Source: DATKKX01 sp035542775
GTDB lineage: Bacteria; Planctomycetota; Phycisphaerae; UBA1845; UTPLA1
Assembly: GCA_035542775.1 (NCBI GenBank)
Contig: DATKKX010000028.1
Coordinates: 1-15,775, forward strand
Direction of reading: 5' to 3'
DNA length: 15,775 nt
Shown: positions 6,763 to 14,594 of the stretch, one piece after another
Layout: every line of letters starts with the position of its first letter
Numbering within the stretch: the first letter of the stretch is position 1
Position numbers and translations under genes: made by a program
The notes under the pieces: model-generated
The model's database searches: none
Told to the model about the DNA's origin: nothing
The model's input: the letters and a program-made list of their open reading frames with translations, nothing else

Positions 6763-6783
6763 CGGTCGTCGAACCGGTTTTTT
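6743..6783 (+). terminator. Attenuator-like overlapping hairpins and T6 tract between fliO and fliP
   Basis: Three overlapping stems are possible. The first is CGTCGGC/GCCGACG (6743-6749 with 6753-6759, loop GGA). The second is CGACG/CGTCG (6755-6759 with 6767-6771). The third is CGGT/ACCG (6763-6766 with 6773-6776), which is followed by G and TTTTTT (6778-6783). The middle stem excludes the two others, as in an attenuator. The stem next to the T tract has only four pairs, so any termination would be partial. Confidence 0.25.
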
Positions 6784-6821
6784 CCGGATTCGGGCGCACC
6801 GCAGCGCAAAGGAGTTGCGCA

Positions 6822-7691
6822 GTGTCTATGACATGGCGAGGATTGCGGCGGCGTCGCGCGGTCGTCCTGATCGGCGCCGCCTTCCTGGGGGCGGGCATCG
6901 GCCGGCCGGCCGCCGTCTCCGGGCAGTACTCCGATGCCGCTCTGATGGGCCCGCCTGCACCGGCATCCGCGTCTAATCTCGACAATCCCGCGGGTATCCC
7001 CGACCTCAGCCGGATTGCCCCGCCGGCCAAGGATGCGGGCGGCCTCAGCGCCTCGATCAAGATCCTGGTTCTGCTGACGGTTCTCTCGCTGACCCCCTCG
7101 ATCCTGATCATGGTGACCAGCTTCACGCGGATCCTGGTGGTGCTGGCCCTGCTGCGGCAGGCGCTGGGCACGCAGCAGTTGCCGCCCAGCCAGGTGCTGA
7201 CCGGCCTGGCGCTGATCATGACCATCCTGGTCATGGCTCCCACCTGGCAGAAGATGAAGGCCGAGGGCGTGGATCCGTACATGGACGGCAAGCTCAGCCA
7301 GGCCGAGGCCTTCGACCGGTCGGCGGCGCCGCTTCGGGAGTTCATGTTTCGCCAGATCGAGGCGGCCGGCAATGAGGAGAGCATCTACATCTTCTCGGAA
7401 TACGCCCGCGGCCCCCTGCCGGACGGCGACGAGCTGCGCCGCGACAACGTCGGCCTGGTGGAGCTGATCCCGGCCTTCGTGCTCAGCGAGTTGAAGACCG
7501 CCTTCGTGATGGGTTTCCGGATTTATCTGCCGTTCCTGGTCATCGACATGGTGATTGCCTCGATCCTCATCAGCATGGGCATGATGATGCTGCCGCCGGT
7601 GCTGATCTCACTGCCGTTCAAGCTGATGTTGTTCGTGCTGGCCGACGGCTGGGGGCTGGTGGTGGGATCGTTGTTGAACAGCTTCGGATGA
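6822..7691 (+). CDS. fliP: Flagellar type III export gate protein FliP
   Basis: FliP forms a pentamer at the heart of the flagellar export gate together with FliQ and FliR. The 289-aa product has an Arg-rich signal sequence and a low-complexity region up to about 70. The first conserved block (about 92-125) includes PSILIMVTSFTRILVVLALL and ALGTQQLPPSQVL. The second block (236-259) reads LPFLVIDMVIASILISMGMM and is followed by LPPVLISLPFKLMLFVLADGW. Both blocks are FliP signatures. Length is slightly above the usual 240-260 because of the N-terminus. The start is GTG 6822, backed by AAAGGAG at 6808-6814 with 7-nt spacing; the next ATG (6828) has the SD farther away. It is 59 bp after fliO and 24 bp before fliQ. 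Confidence 0.97.
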   Translation: MSMTWRGLRRRRAVVLIGAAFLGAGIGRPAAVSGQYSDAALMGPPAPASASNLDNPAGIPDLSRIAPPAKDAGGLSASIKILVLLTVLSLTPSILIMVTSFTRILVVLALLRQALGTQQLPPSQVLTGLALIMTILVMAPTWQKMKAEGVDPYMDGKLSQAEAFDRSAAPLREFMFRQIEAAGNEESIYIFSEYARGPLPDGDELRRDNVGLVELIPAFVLSELKTAFVMGFRIYLPFLVIDMVIASILISMGMMMLPPVLISLPFKLMLFVLADGWGLVVGSLLNSFG

Positions 7692-7715
7692 TGCGGAAGG
7701 CGTGGAGACGGCTGA

Positions 7716-7982
7716 ATGGATGCGACCACCGCGATTGATTTGAGTTGCGACGCTCTGTTCATGGCTTTGATCCTGGCCGGGCCGATCATGGCCATCGGCA
7801 TGGCCGTGGGCCTGGTGATCAGCATCGTCCAGGCGGTGACCCAGTTGCAGGAGCAGACGCTGACCTTTGTGCCGAAGATCGTGGCGATGGGCATGGCGGC
7901 CGCGTTTTTCGTGCCGTGGCTCACCGCGAAGATGATCGAATACACGCAGCGTCTGTGGGGCGAGGGGATGTGGATGCCGTGA
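7716..7982 (+). CDS. fliQ: Flagellar type III export gate protein FliQ
   Basis: FliQ is a small two-helix protein that wraps the FliP-FliR core of the export gate. The 88-aa length is typical. The sequence has one helix at about 14-38 containing ALILAGPIMAIGMAVGLVIS, the conserved loop SIVQAVTQLQEQTLTFVPKI, and a second helix at about 52-72 (VAMGMAAAFFVPWLTAKM). The QAVTQLQEQTLTFVPK stretch is a strong FliQ signature. GGAGA at 7704-7708 supplies an SD for ATG 7716. Confidence 0.97.
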   Translation: MDATTAIDLSCDALFMALILAGPIMAIGMAVGLVISIVQAVTQLQEQTLTFVPKIVAMGMAAAFFVPWLTAKMIEYTQRLWGEGMWMP

Positions 7983-8004
7983 CGCGGGCCTGAATAGGGC
8001 CGAC

Positions 8005-8022
8005 GCCGCGGCCGGGCGCGGC
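8005..8022 (+). other. GC hairpin in the fliQ-fliR gap
   Basis: GCCGCG (8005-8010) and CGCGGC (8017-8022) form an all-GC 6-bp stem around a GCCGGG loop. It lies in the 71-bp gap, 31 nt before the TTG start of fliR. No T tract follows. It may affect fliR translation or be incidental in GC-rich DNA. Confidence 0.3.
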
Positions 8023-8053
8023 TCTGATGGGATGAGAGCAGGGACGTACAAGC

Positions 8054-8854
8054 TTGCCGCTGGAACTGATACGGATCGAGCTGCTGCTGCCGGCCTTCGG
8101 GCTCGTGGTGGCGCGCATGGCCGGACTGGTCATGGGCGTGCCGGTTCTGTCCAGCGCCGAGATCCCGACCGTGTTCAAGCTCTGGCTGGTGGCGACGCTG
8201 TCGCTGATGAGCTTTCCCATCGTCGCCCCTCTGCTGCCGCAGTCGCTGACCCTGCTTCAGGTCGGATCGGGCATGGTCGGGGAGTTCGTGGTCGGCGAGA
8301 TCCTGGGGCTGGCCGCCAGTGTCGTTCTTCTCGCCGCCGAGGTGGCCGGCAAGATGGTCAGTCACCAATCCGGCCTGGCCCTCGGAGAAGTCTACAACCC
8401 CGTATCCGACACGACCACGACGGAGCTGGACCAGGTGTGGTTCTTCGCCTCGCTGATGATCTTCATGGCCCTGCGCGGTCACGTGGCGGTGGTCGATGTC
8501 CTGCTGAGCAGCTTCAAGCAGGTTCCGCCCATGATGATGTTCGTCGACGGGGCCATGACCGACTGCCTCCAAGGGCTTCTCCGCAGCATCTTCGACGTGG
8601 CCGTCCGTCTGGCGGGGCCGGCGATCCTGGCCCTGCTGCTGACGTCCCTGATTCTGGGTGTGCTGACCAAGACGATGCCGCAGTTGAACGTGCTATCGGT
8701 GGGATTCAGCTTCAAGATCGCGGTCGCGATCTTCATGGTCGCGGTGACCATCACTTGCTCATATGACCTGCTCTCGGATGCGCTGTTCGACGGTCTGGAC
8801 CAGGTGGGCGGGCTCTTCGAGCATGTATCCAGGAGGGTGATGCATGGCGTCTGA
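8054..8854 (+). CDS. fliR: Flagellar type III export gate protein FliR
   Basis: FliR is the single-copy polytopic subunit that completes the FliP5-FliQ4-FliR1 export gate. The 266-aa product has about six hydrophobic segments. The family features are an N-terminal helix ending VARMAGLVMGVPVLSSAEIP, the segment AGKMVSHQSGLALGEVYNP at about 97-115, and the C-terminal LALLLTSLILGVLTKTMPQL and LNVLSVGFSFKI region. The likely start is TTG 8054, since homology starts there and nearby ATGs are out of frame or soon stopped. The SD is only moderate (GCAGGGA). The last 11 bp overlap flhB, so the two are probably translationally coupled. Confidence 0.95.
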   Translation: MPLELIRIELLLPAFGLVVARMAGLVMGVPVLSSAEIPTVFKLWLVATLSLMSFPIVAPLLPQSLTLLQVGSGMVGEFVVGEILGLAASVVLLAAEVAGKMVSHQSGLALGEVYNPVSDTTTTELDQVWFFASLMIFMALRGHVAVVDVLLSSFKQVPPMMMFVDGAMTDCLQGLLRSIFDVAVRLAGPAILALLLTSLILGVLTKTMPQLNVLSVGFSFKIAVAIFMVAVTITCSYDLLSDALFDGLDQVGGLFEHVSRRVMHGV

Positions 8855-9935
8855 CGCCGGCGACAAGACTGAAGCCCCGACGCCGCGCCGTCGCACCGAA
8901 GCGCGGGAGCAAGGCCAGATCGCCCGCAGCACGGATCTCAGTTCGGCGTTGCTGCTGCTCGGGGCGATGCTCAGTCTGAGCTGGTTCGGGCCGCACCTGA
9001 TGGCATCGCTCATGCGGTCGATGCGGGACTATCTGACGACGGCTGATCCCGTCGCGGCCGGGCACGTGGATGTCGGCTCGCTGGTGCCGTCGGTGGCAAG
9101 ATCGGTTCTCATGGCGGCCGGCCCGGTTCTTTTTGCGGTCATGCTTGCCGGCATGCTGTCCAATTTCGCTCAGGTTGGCTTCCTCTTCACCACTCGCCCT
9201 CTTGAGCCGAAATGGGAGAGGCTCAATCCCATCAACGGAATCAAACGGCTGTTCAGCGCCAGGACCGTGGTCCAGTTGCTGATGAATCTCCTGAAACTCG
9301 TCATGGTCGGCCTGGTGGCCTACGACGCCATCCGCAAGCGGGAGGACGAGATCCTCCTGGCCATTGCCATCGGAGGCTGGCATCAGGTCGCCGTGCTGGC
9401 CAAAGTGCTCTACGCGATCGGCATGCGGCTCGGTGCCATCCTGCTGCTGCTCGCTCTGCTGGACTATGCCTGGCAGCGTTACAAGCACGAGCGTGATCTG
9501 CGAATGACCAAGGAGGAGGTCAAGGAGGAGCTGCGGCGGATGGAGGGGGATCCGATTGTCAAGCAGCGCCGGCGACGGATGCAGTTCGCGGCAGCGATTC
9601 AGAGAATCAAGAAGGCCGTGCCCAAGGCGGATGTGGTGGTGACCAATCCGACGGAACTCGCCATCGCCATCAAATACGAGGCCGAGAAGATGCGGGCTCC
9701 GACGGTGGTGGCCAAGGGCCAGGGCTATCTCGCCCAGAAGATCCGCGAAATCGCGGTGGCCCACGGTATCCCGATCGTGGAACGCAAGCCATTGGCCCAG
9801 GCGTTGTACAAGACGGTCGAGGTGGGGCAGGAGATACCGGAGAAGTTCTATCAGGCCGTGGCCGAGATTCTGGCCTACGTGTACGAGTTGTCCGGCAAGG
9901 CGCGGCGTCCTCGGAGGGCGCCGGCGGCGGCATGA
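8844..9935 (+). CDS. flhB: Flagellar export switch protein FlhB, with NPTE in place of NPTH
   Basis: FlhB sits at the export gate and switches substrate specificity from rod/hook to filament proteins. The 363-aa product has the usual start (DKTEAPTPRRRTEAREQGQI), four membrane helices at about 33-200, the linker helix rich in Lys/Glu (MTKEEVKEELRRMEGDP), and a cytoplasmic domain from about 215. The autocleavage site is N268-P269-T270-E271. FlhB and SctU proteins normally have NPTH and cut between N and P. N, P and T are kept, but His is replaced by Glu (GAA at 9654-9656). The rest of the C-terminal domain is intact (APTVVAKGQGYLAQKIREIA, IPIVERKPLAQALY). AGGAGG at 8831-8836 with 7-nt spacing fixes ATG 8844. 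Confidence 0.97.
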   Translation: MASDAGDKTEAPTPRRRTEAREQGQIARSTDLSSALLLLGAMLSLSWFGPHLMASLMRSMRDYLTTADPVAAGHVDVGSLVPSVARSVLMAAGPVLFAVMLAGMLSNFAQVGFLFTTRPLEPKWERLNPINGIKRLFSARTVVQLLMNLLKLVMVGLVAYDAIRKREDEILLAIAIGGWHQVAVLAKVLYAIGMRLGAILLLLALLDYAWQRYKHERDLRMTKEEVKEELRRMEGDPIVKQRRRRMQFAAAIQRIKKAVPKADVVVTNPTELAIAIKYEAEKMRAPTVVAKGQGYLAQKIREIAVAHGIPIVERKPLAQALYKTVEVGQEIPEKFYQAVAEILAYVYELSGKARRPRRAPAAA

Positions 9936-9946
9936 GGTGGTGAGTT

Positions 9947-9976
9947 GCGGGTGCGAGAGAGGATTCTCGCACCCGC
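9947..9976 (+). other. Perfect 12-bp hairpin between flhB and flhA
   Basis: GCGGGTGCGAGA (9947-9958) and TCTCGCACCCGC (9965-9976) are exact reverse complements with a GAGGAT loop. The stem ends 15 nt before the flhA ATG at 9992 and starts 11 nt after the flhB stop. No T tract follows, so it is not an intrinsic terminator. It would be very stable in RNA and could block decay, guide processing or control flhA translation. Confidence 0.6.
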
Positions 9977-9991
9977 GAGCGAGTGTGATTC

Positions 9992-12115
9992 ATGGCAACG
10001 GCACCGAGCACAGTCGGCAGGACGATGATGCTGGTTCACGAGAACCGCGGCCTCATCTTCCCGATGCTGGCCCTGTCGCTGGTGCTGGTCATCCTGATCC
10101 CGCTGCCCACGGCGGTGCTGGATGTTCTTCTGATCGCCAACATCACCCTGAGCGCCGTGGTGCTGCTGACCGTGATGTACATGAACGGGCCGCTGGAGTT
10201 CTCGGCGTTTCCCTCCCTGCTTTTGTCGCTGACCCTGTTACGACTCGTTCTGAACACGGCCACCACGCGGTTGATCCTGACCAATGCCGAGCGGGGTCTT
10301 TCCGCCGCGGGCCATGTCATCGAGCAGTTCAGCGCATTCGTCGCCGCCGGCTCGCTGGCCGTCGGCGTGATCATCTTCGTCATCATCACCGTCATTCAGT
10401 TCGTGGTGATCACCAAGGGCGCCACCCGCATCGCCGAGGTCGCCGCCCGATTCACCTTGGACGCCATGCCCGGCAAGCAGATGGCCATCGACGCCGACCT
10501 CTCCGCCGGCATGATCGACGAGGCCGAGGCCCGCCGCCGACGGGAGAACATCACCCGTGAGGCCGACTTCTACGGGGCCATGGACGGTGCCAGCAAGTTC
10601 GTCCGCGGCGACGCCATCGCGGCGATCGTCATCACTTTCGTGAATGTTCTCGGCGGCATGTACGTCGGCATGGTGGAAAAGGGACTCCCGCTGATGGAGT
10701 GCCTGCGGGTGTTCACCCGGCTGTCCATCGGTGACGGCCTTGTGGCCCAGATCCCTGCGTTCCTGGTGTCCATCGCCGCGGGCATGATCATCACCCGCTC
10801 CACCGCCAAGACCAGCATGGGCGAGGAGTTGATCGCCCAAATGACTTCGCGGCCGATCTCCCTGATCCTGGCCGGCTGTTTTCTGTCGATCCTGGCCTTC
10901 ACGCCGTTGCCGAAGATCCCCCTGATCGCCACGGCCGCCGGCATTGGAGGGCTGGGGTATCTCCTGTTCGGCAAGGGGCGCAAGGAAGAGCAGGCGGCCC
11001 GGGCGGCCAAGGCAACCAAGCCGAAGGAGCCGGAGAAGATCGAGACCTGTCTGGCTCTCGATGCCCTGGAGTTGGAGGTGGGCTACGGTTTGATCCGGCT
11101 GGTCGACAAGAAGCAGGGCGGCGACCTGCTGGACCGCATCGCCAACATCCGCAAGCAGATCGCCATCGAGATGGGCATTATCGTCCCGCCCATTCGCATC
11201 CACGACAATGTCCAACTCCAGCCCAATCAGTACGTTCTCAAGCTGCGAGGCGCCCGCATCGCCGGGGCCGAGCTGATGCCCGGTCATCTGCTGGCAATCG
11301 ACTCGGGGGCGGTGACCGAGGTGCTGCACGGCATCGAGACGCGCGAGCCGGCCTTCGGCCTGCCGGCGATCTGGATTCCGGAGGAACACCGGGCCACCGC
11401 CGAGCACCGCAACTACACGGTGGTCGATTGCAGCAGCGTGCTGGCCACGCATCTGACGGAAATCATTCGCAGTTTTGCTTCCGATCTGCTCACGCAGCAG
11501 GACGTCAGCCGGCTGATCGACAATCTCAAGGAGCGCTGTCCCAAGCTGGTGGAAGAGATTGTGCCGGAGGTCATCAAGACCGGCGAGATTCAGAGCGTGT
11601 TGCAGAATCTGCTCCGCGAGCGCGTGCCGATCCGCGATCTGGAGACGATCCTGGAGACGCTGGGCGACTGGGCCGGCCGTACCAAGGACCCCGATGTCCT
11701 GGCGGAATACGTCCGCAACGCCCTGGCACGCACGATTTGCGAGCACCATCGCGGCAGCGACAGCACGATCCACGCGGTGACGCTGGATCCGACCTTGGAG
11801 GACACGATCAATGCCCACGTCGAGCGAACCGATCGCGGTTCGTACCTGACCCTCCCACCGGCCCAGGCCAACAAGATCGTGGCGGCCATCCGCAACGAAT
11901 TGGACGCCGCGGCCACCAAGACAGCCGGCAAACCGCCGGTGATTCTGGCCTCGCCGCAGGTCCGCCAGTGGGTTCGCAGACTGATTGAAGCGGCACTGCC
12001 GAACGTGGCCGTGCTGGGATACAACGAGGTCGTCCGCGGCGTCAACGTCCGGACGCATGGAATGGTGACGGTAACCGATGGAGCTGAAAACTTATCAAGC
12101 CCGGTCCATGTCTGA
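9992..12115 (+). CDS. flhA: Flagellar export motor/docking protein FlhA
   Basis: FlhA is the nonameric export component that couples proton motive force to secretion and docks chaperone-substrate complexes. The 707-aa length is standard. Hydrophobic helices fill about 20-335, including LPTAVLDVLLIANITLSAVV and the cytoplasmic loop TKGATRIAEVAARFTLDAMP GKQMAIDADL. The conserved KFVRGDAIAAIVIT segment starts at K202; D207 corresponds to the essential acidic residue of this block. The cytoplasmic domain covers about 360-707. ATG 9992 has only a weak SD (GAGTG). ATG 10025 or 10028 (M12, M13) lie just after GGCAGGA and are possible starts. It follows flhB by 56 bp, with a stable hairpin in the gap, and overlaps flhF by 38 bp. 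Confidence 0.97.
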   Translation: MATAPSTVGRTMMLVHENRGLIFPMLALSLVLVILIPLPTAVLDVLLIANITLSAVVLLTVMYMNGPLEFSAFPSLLLSLTLLRLVLNTATTRLILTNAERGLSAAGHVIEQFSAFVAAGSLAVGVIIFVIITVIQFVVITKGATRIAEVAARFTLDAMPGKQMAIDADLSAGMIDEAEARRRRENITREADFYGAMDGASKFVRGDAIAAIVITFVNVLGGMYVGMVEKGLPLMECLRVFTRLSIGDGLVAQIPAFLVSIAAGMIITRSTAKTSMGEELIAQMTSRPISLILAGCFLSILAFTPLPKIPLIATAAGIGGLGYLLFGKGRKEEQAARAAKATKPKEPEKIETCLALDALELEVGYGLIRLVDKKQGGDLLDRIANIRKQIAIEMGIIVPPIRIHDNVQLQPNQYVLKLRGARIAGAELMPGHLLAIDSGAVTEVLHGIETREPAFGLPAIWIPEEHRATAEHRNYTVVDCSSVLATHLTEIIRSFASDLLTQQDVSRLIDNLKERCPKLVEEIVPEVIKTGEIQSVLQNLLRERVPIRDLETILETLGDWAGRTKDPDVLAEYVRNALARTICEHHRGSDSTIHAVTLDPTLEDTINAHVERTDRGSYLTLPPAQANKIVAAIRNELDAAATKTAGKPPVILASPQVRQWVRRLIEAALPNVAVLGYNEVVRGVNVRTHGMVTVTDGAENLSSPVHV

Positions 12116-13640
12116 CGCATTGGCCAAGGTCAAGTGCGACATGGGACGCAACGCCGTGATTCTCCACACCCGCACGATCCGGCGAGGCGGGTTGTTCGGG
12201 ATTGGAGCAAGGTCGCTGGTGGAAATCACCGCCACGAACGATGCCCGGGTGATGGACGCGAGGGCGGCCGCCAAGGCCCTTGACGATTCCTCCGCCGTCC
12301 GAGGGGCACGAGTGGTCAAGCCCGCGATCATGGAGTACATGGCGGTTCTGTCCGCCCCGGCTTCGAACGCCCCCTGCCCCGAGAAAGCCACGGCGGTTCA
12401 GGCAGCGCCGACAGAACAGCCCGGCACCTCCGCCGCGGCGCCCGTCGTCCCTGATCCGGTGATGCGGCATGATGTGGAGGAGATCCGCCTCATGGTGGCG
12501 GATCTGCTCCGCCGGACGCAGCAATCGCAGCATCCTCGCGTGCCGGGTGAGCTGGTGGACTACTATGTCCGGCTCATCGGGCAGGATGTCGGCGACGAGC
12601 TGGCGACGCAGCTCCTCGAGCGTCTCGCGGGCAGGCTGCGGGAGAACGGACCCGTGCTTGCGAAGCTGGAAGGCGGCGCGCAGGCCTCGACGGTCGCGGG
12701 GGCATCGGCGCCGCCGGAGTGGATTCGCGAGGAATTGCAGAAGCTGGTCAGCGAGACGCTGCCGCCCGCCGAGCCGTTGCGGCTTACCGCGACCGGCCGT
12801 CCCACGATCGTGGCCCTGGTCGGACCGACGGGCGTCGGCAAGACCACCACCATCGCCAAGCTGGCCGCCAACATGAAGCTCCGCAAGGGGAAGACCGTCG
12901 GCCTCATCACCATCGACACCTACCGGATCGCCGCGGTCGAGCAGTTGAAGGTCTACGCGCAGATCCTGGACGTTCCGCTGGCGGCGGTGGTGTCGCAGGC
13001 GGAGATGGCGGCTGCCATCGGCCGGATGTCGGATCTCGATCTGATCCTGATCGACACGGCCGGGCGCAGCCAGCGCGACGAGCCTCGGATCGCCGAACTG
13101 CAGGGACTTCTGTCCGCGGCCCAGCCGGACCAGGTGCACTTGGTTCTGGCCACCACCAGCCGCGAGGCGACGATTCACGAGGCCATCAAGAACTTCTCCG
13201 TTCTCGGCATACAGCACCTGATCTTCACCAAGCTCGACGAAGCCCTTGGTTTCGGGGTCATTCTGAACGTCCTGAACTCTGTGAACATGCGGCTCTCCTA
13301 CCTGACCACGGGGCAGTCCGTTCCCAACGACATCGAGGAAGGCAGTGCCTGGCGGATCGCCCAGTTGATCGTCGGTCAGGTCAGCGAGCCGGCGCGGGCG
13401 TCCGAGGAGGTGTCACAGGCTCCGCTCCAGCCTCCGGAAGGGCAGTTGCCCTCTCGATCCGGCCGCGCGTTTTGTGCCGGTGTGCTGCCCGCGGCGGGAG
13501 CCGAGGAGCGGTTGCCGAGGCCCTTGCCGTTGCCGCTGCCTCACGGTCGCGGCCTGGTTTCCGCTCGCGAGTCGGTGTGCGAACGCGCGGTCGGCAGGCA
13601 GCCTGAGGCTGCCATGGTCAGGGAAGGGCCGACAGCATGA
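12078..13640 (+). CDS. flhF: Flagellar SRP-type GTPase FlhF with C-terminal extension
   Basis: FlhF is the third SRP-family GTPase (with Ffh and FtsY) and directs where flagella are built. The 520-aa product starts MELKTYQARSMSDALAKVK and continues GRNAVILHTRTI, the typical FlhF N-terminus. A variable region precedes the NG domain. GTPase motifs are G1 GPTGVGKTTT (249-258, K255), D280-TYR, G3 DTAGR (326-330) and G4 TKLD (384-387). The usual end is near residue 434. About 86 Pro/Arg/Ala-rich residues follow, with no recognised domain (for example LPRPLPLPLPHGRG). The start lies inside flhA, giving a 38-bp overlap; no strong SD is visible, so coupling to flhA translation is likely. The stop overlaps the flhG start (ATGA). 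The extension may be real or a lineage-specific disordered tail. Confidence 0.95.
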   Translation: MELKTYQARSMSDALAKVKCDMGRNAVILHTRTIRRGGLFGIGARSLVEITATNDARVMDARAAAKALDDSSAVRGARVVKPAIMEYMAVLSAPASNAPCPEKATAVQAAPTEQPGTSAAAPVVPDPVMRHDVEEIRLMVADLLRRTQQSQHPRVPGELVDYYVRLIGQDVGDELATQLLERLAGRLRENGPVLAKLEGGAQASTVAGASAPPEWIREELQKLVSETLPPAEPLRLTATGRPTIVALVGPTGVGKTTTIAKLAANMKLRKGKTVGLITIDTYRIAAVEQLKVYAQILDVPLAAVVSQAEMAAAIGRMSDLDLILIDTAGRSQRDEPRIAELQGLLSAAQPDQVHLVLATTSREATIHEAIKNFSVLGIQHLIFTKLDEALGFGVILNVLNSVNMRLSYLTTGQSVPNDIEEGSAWRIAQLIVGQVSEPARASEEVSQAPLQPPEGQLPSRSGRAFCAGVLPAAGAEERLPRPLPLPLPHGRGLVSARESVCERAVGRQPEAAMVREGPTA

Positions 13641-14524
13641 GCGCGATCCCCAAGGATCAAGCCGCCGAATTGCGGATGTTGATGGAGGCGCGGCCGGCGC
13701 TGTCGGCGCGTCGCCCCCTCGCTCATCGCTCGGCCCGTGTTGTGGCCATCGCCAGCGGCAAGGGCGGCGTCGGCAAGACCAACATCGCCGTGAATCTGTC
13801 GATATGCCTGGCCCGGCGCGGCCTGCGGGTCGCTTTGGTCGACGCCGACCTGGGGATGGCCAACGCCGACGTGGTCATGAACGTGCAATCACATTTTGAT
13901 TTGTCGCACGTCGTTCGCGGCCAGCGGACCGTCGAGGAAGTGGCGGTCAGCGTCGAACGCGGCCTCCGCCTTGTGGCCGGGGCCTCGGGGCTGGCGTCGG
14001 TCGCGGACCTGAATCCCTTCGCCCGTCAGGAACTGGTCCGCGAGCTGGGCTGCCTCGAGGATCAGTCCGACATCGTTATCCTGGACTGCGGGGCGGGCAT
14101 TTCCCAGAACGTGCTGGCCTTCGCCCACAGCGCCGACGAGTTGCTCATCGTGACCACGCCGGAGCCGACCGCGGTCACCGACGCTTACGCTCTGATCAAG
14201 GTGCTGAGCCGCGCGCCGGATCCGCCGCCGATGGGCCTGATCGTCAACCAGGCAGCCAGTGCCCGGGAAGGACGGCAGGTGGGTCAGCGGGTTGCATCCG
14301 TGGCGGCCCGATTCCTCGGCGTCTCGCTGGCGACGACCGGGTCGGTCCTGCAGGATCGACACGTGCCCCTGGCCGTCAGGCAAAGGATTCCGTTTATCGT
14401 GAAGTATCCCGACAGTCCCGCTTCGGGCTGCATAGCAGCATTGGCACAGCGGGTCGATCGGGCGGTCTCGCAGGGCTCCTGCCGACCGGGTTTCTTCGGT
14501 CGCGTGGCCCGCTTTTTCTACTGA
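13637..14524 (+). CDS. flhG: MinD-like ATPase FlhG (flagellar number regulator)
   Basis: FlhG is a ParA/MinD-family ATPase that limits flagellar number and activates the FlhF GTPase. The 295-aa product carries the N-terminal activator motif D7-Q-A-A-E-L-R13, which fits DQAxxLR exactly. It also has the deviant Walker A GKGGVGKT (41-48), DADLGMANADV (70-80) and the switch II segment ILDCGAG (D150). The C-terminus GFFGRVARFFY (285-295) is amphipathic and resembles a MinD-type membrane-targeting helix. The start overlaps the flhF stop by 4 bp, indicating translational coupling. It could be named FleN or YlxH; FlhG is best supported by the DQAxxLR motif and the neighbouring flhF. Confidence 0.95.
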   Translation: MSAIPKDQAAELRMLMEARPALSARRPLAHRSARVVAIASGKGGVGKTNIAVNLSICLARRGLRVALVDADLGMANADVVMNVQSHFDLSHVVRGQRTVEEVAVSVERGLRLVAGASGLASVADLNPFARQELVRELGCLEDQSDIVILDCGAGISQNVLAFAHSADELLIVTTPEPTAVTDAYALIKVLSRAPDPPPMGLIVNQAASAREGRQVGQRVASVAARFLGVSLATTGSVLQDRHVPLAVRQRIPFIVKYPDSPASGCIAALAQRVDRAVSQGSCRPGFFGRVARFFY

Positions 14525-14594
14525 ATCAAGCTGAATGCGCCGCCGATGCCAATCAGGTTGAGGCCCGAGAAGCGGGTGGCAGGACGAGAAGGAC

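Noticed and set aside
10238..12058. Long open frame on the minus strand opposite flhA
   Set aside because: It is the complement of a clear flhA. Its translation is His/Asp/Gln/Arg-rich without domain features, a common artefact in GC-rich genes. Similar antisense frames opposite topA, fliR, flhB, flhF and flhG were rejected for the same reason.
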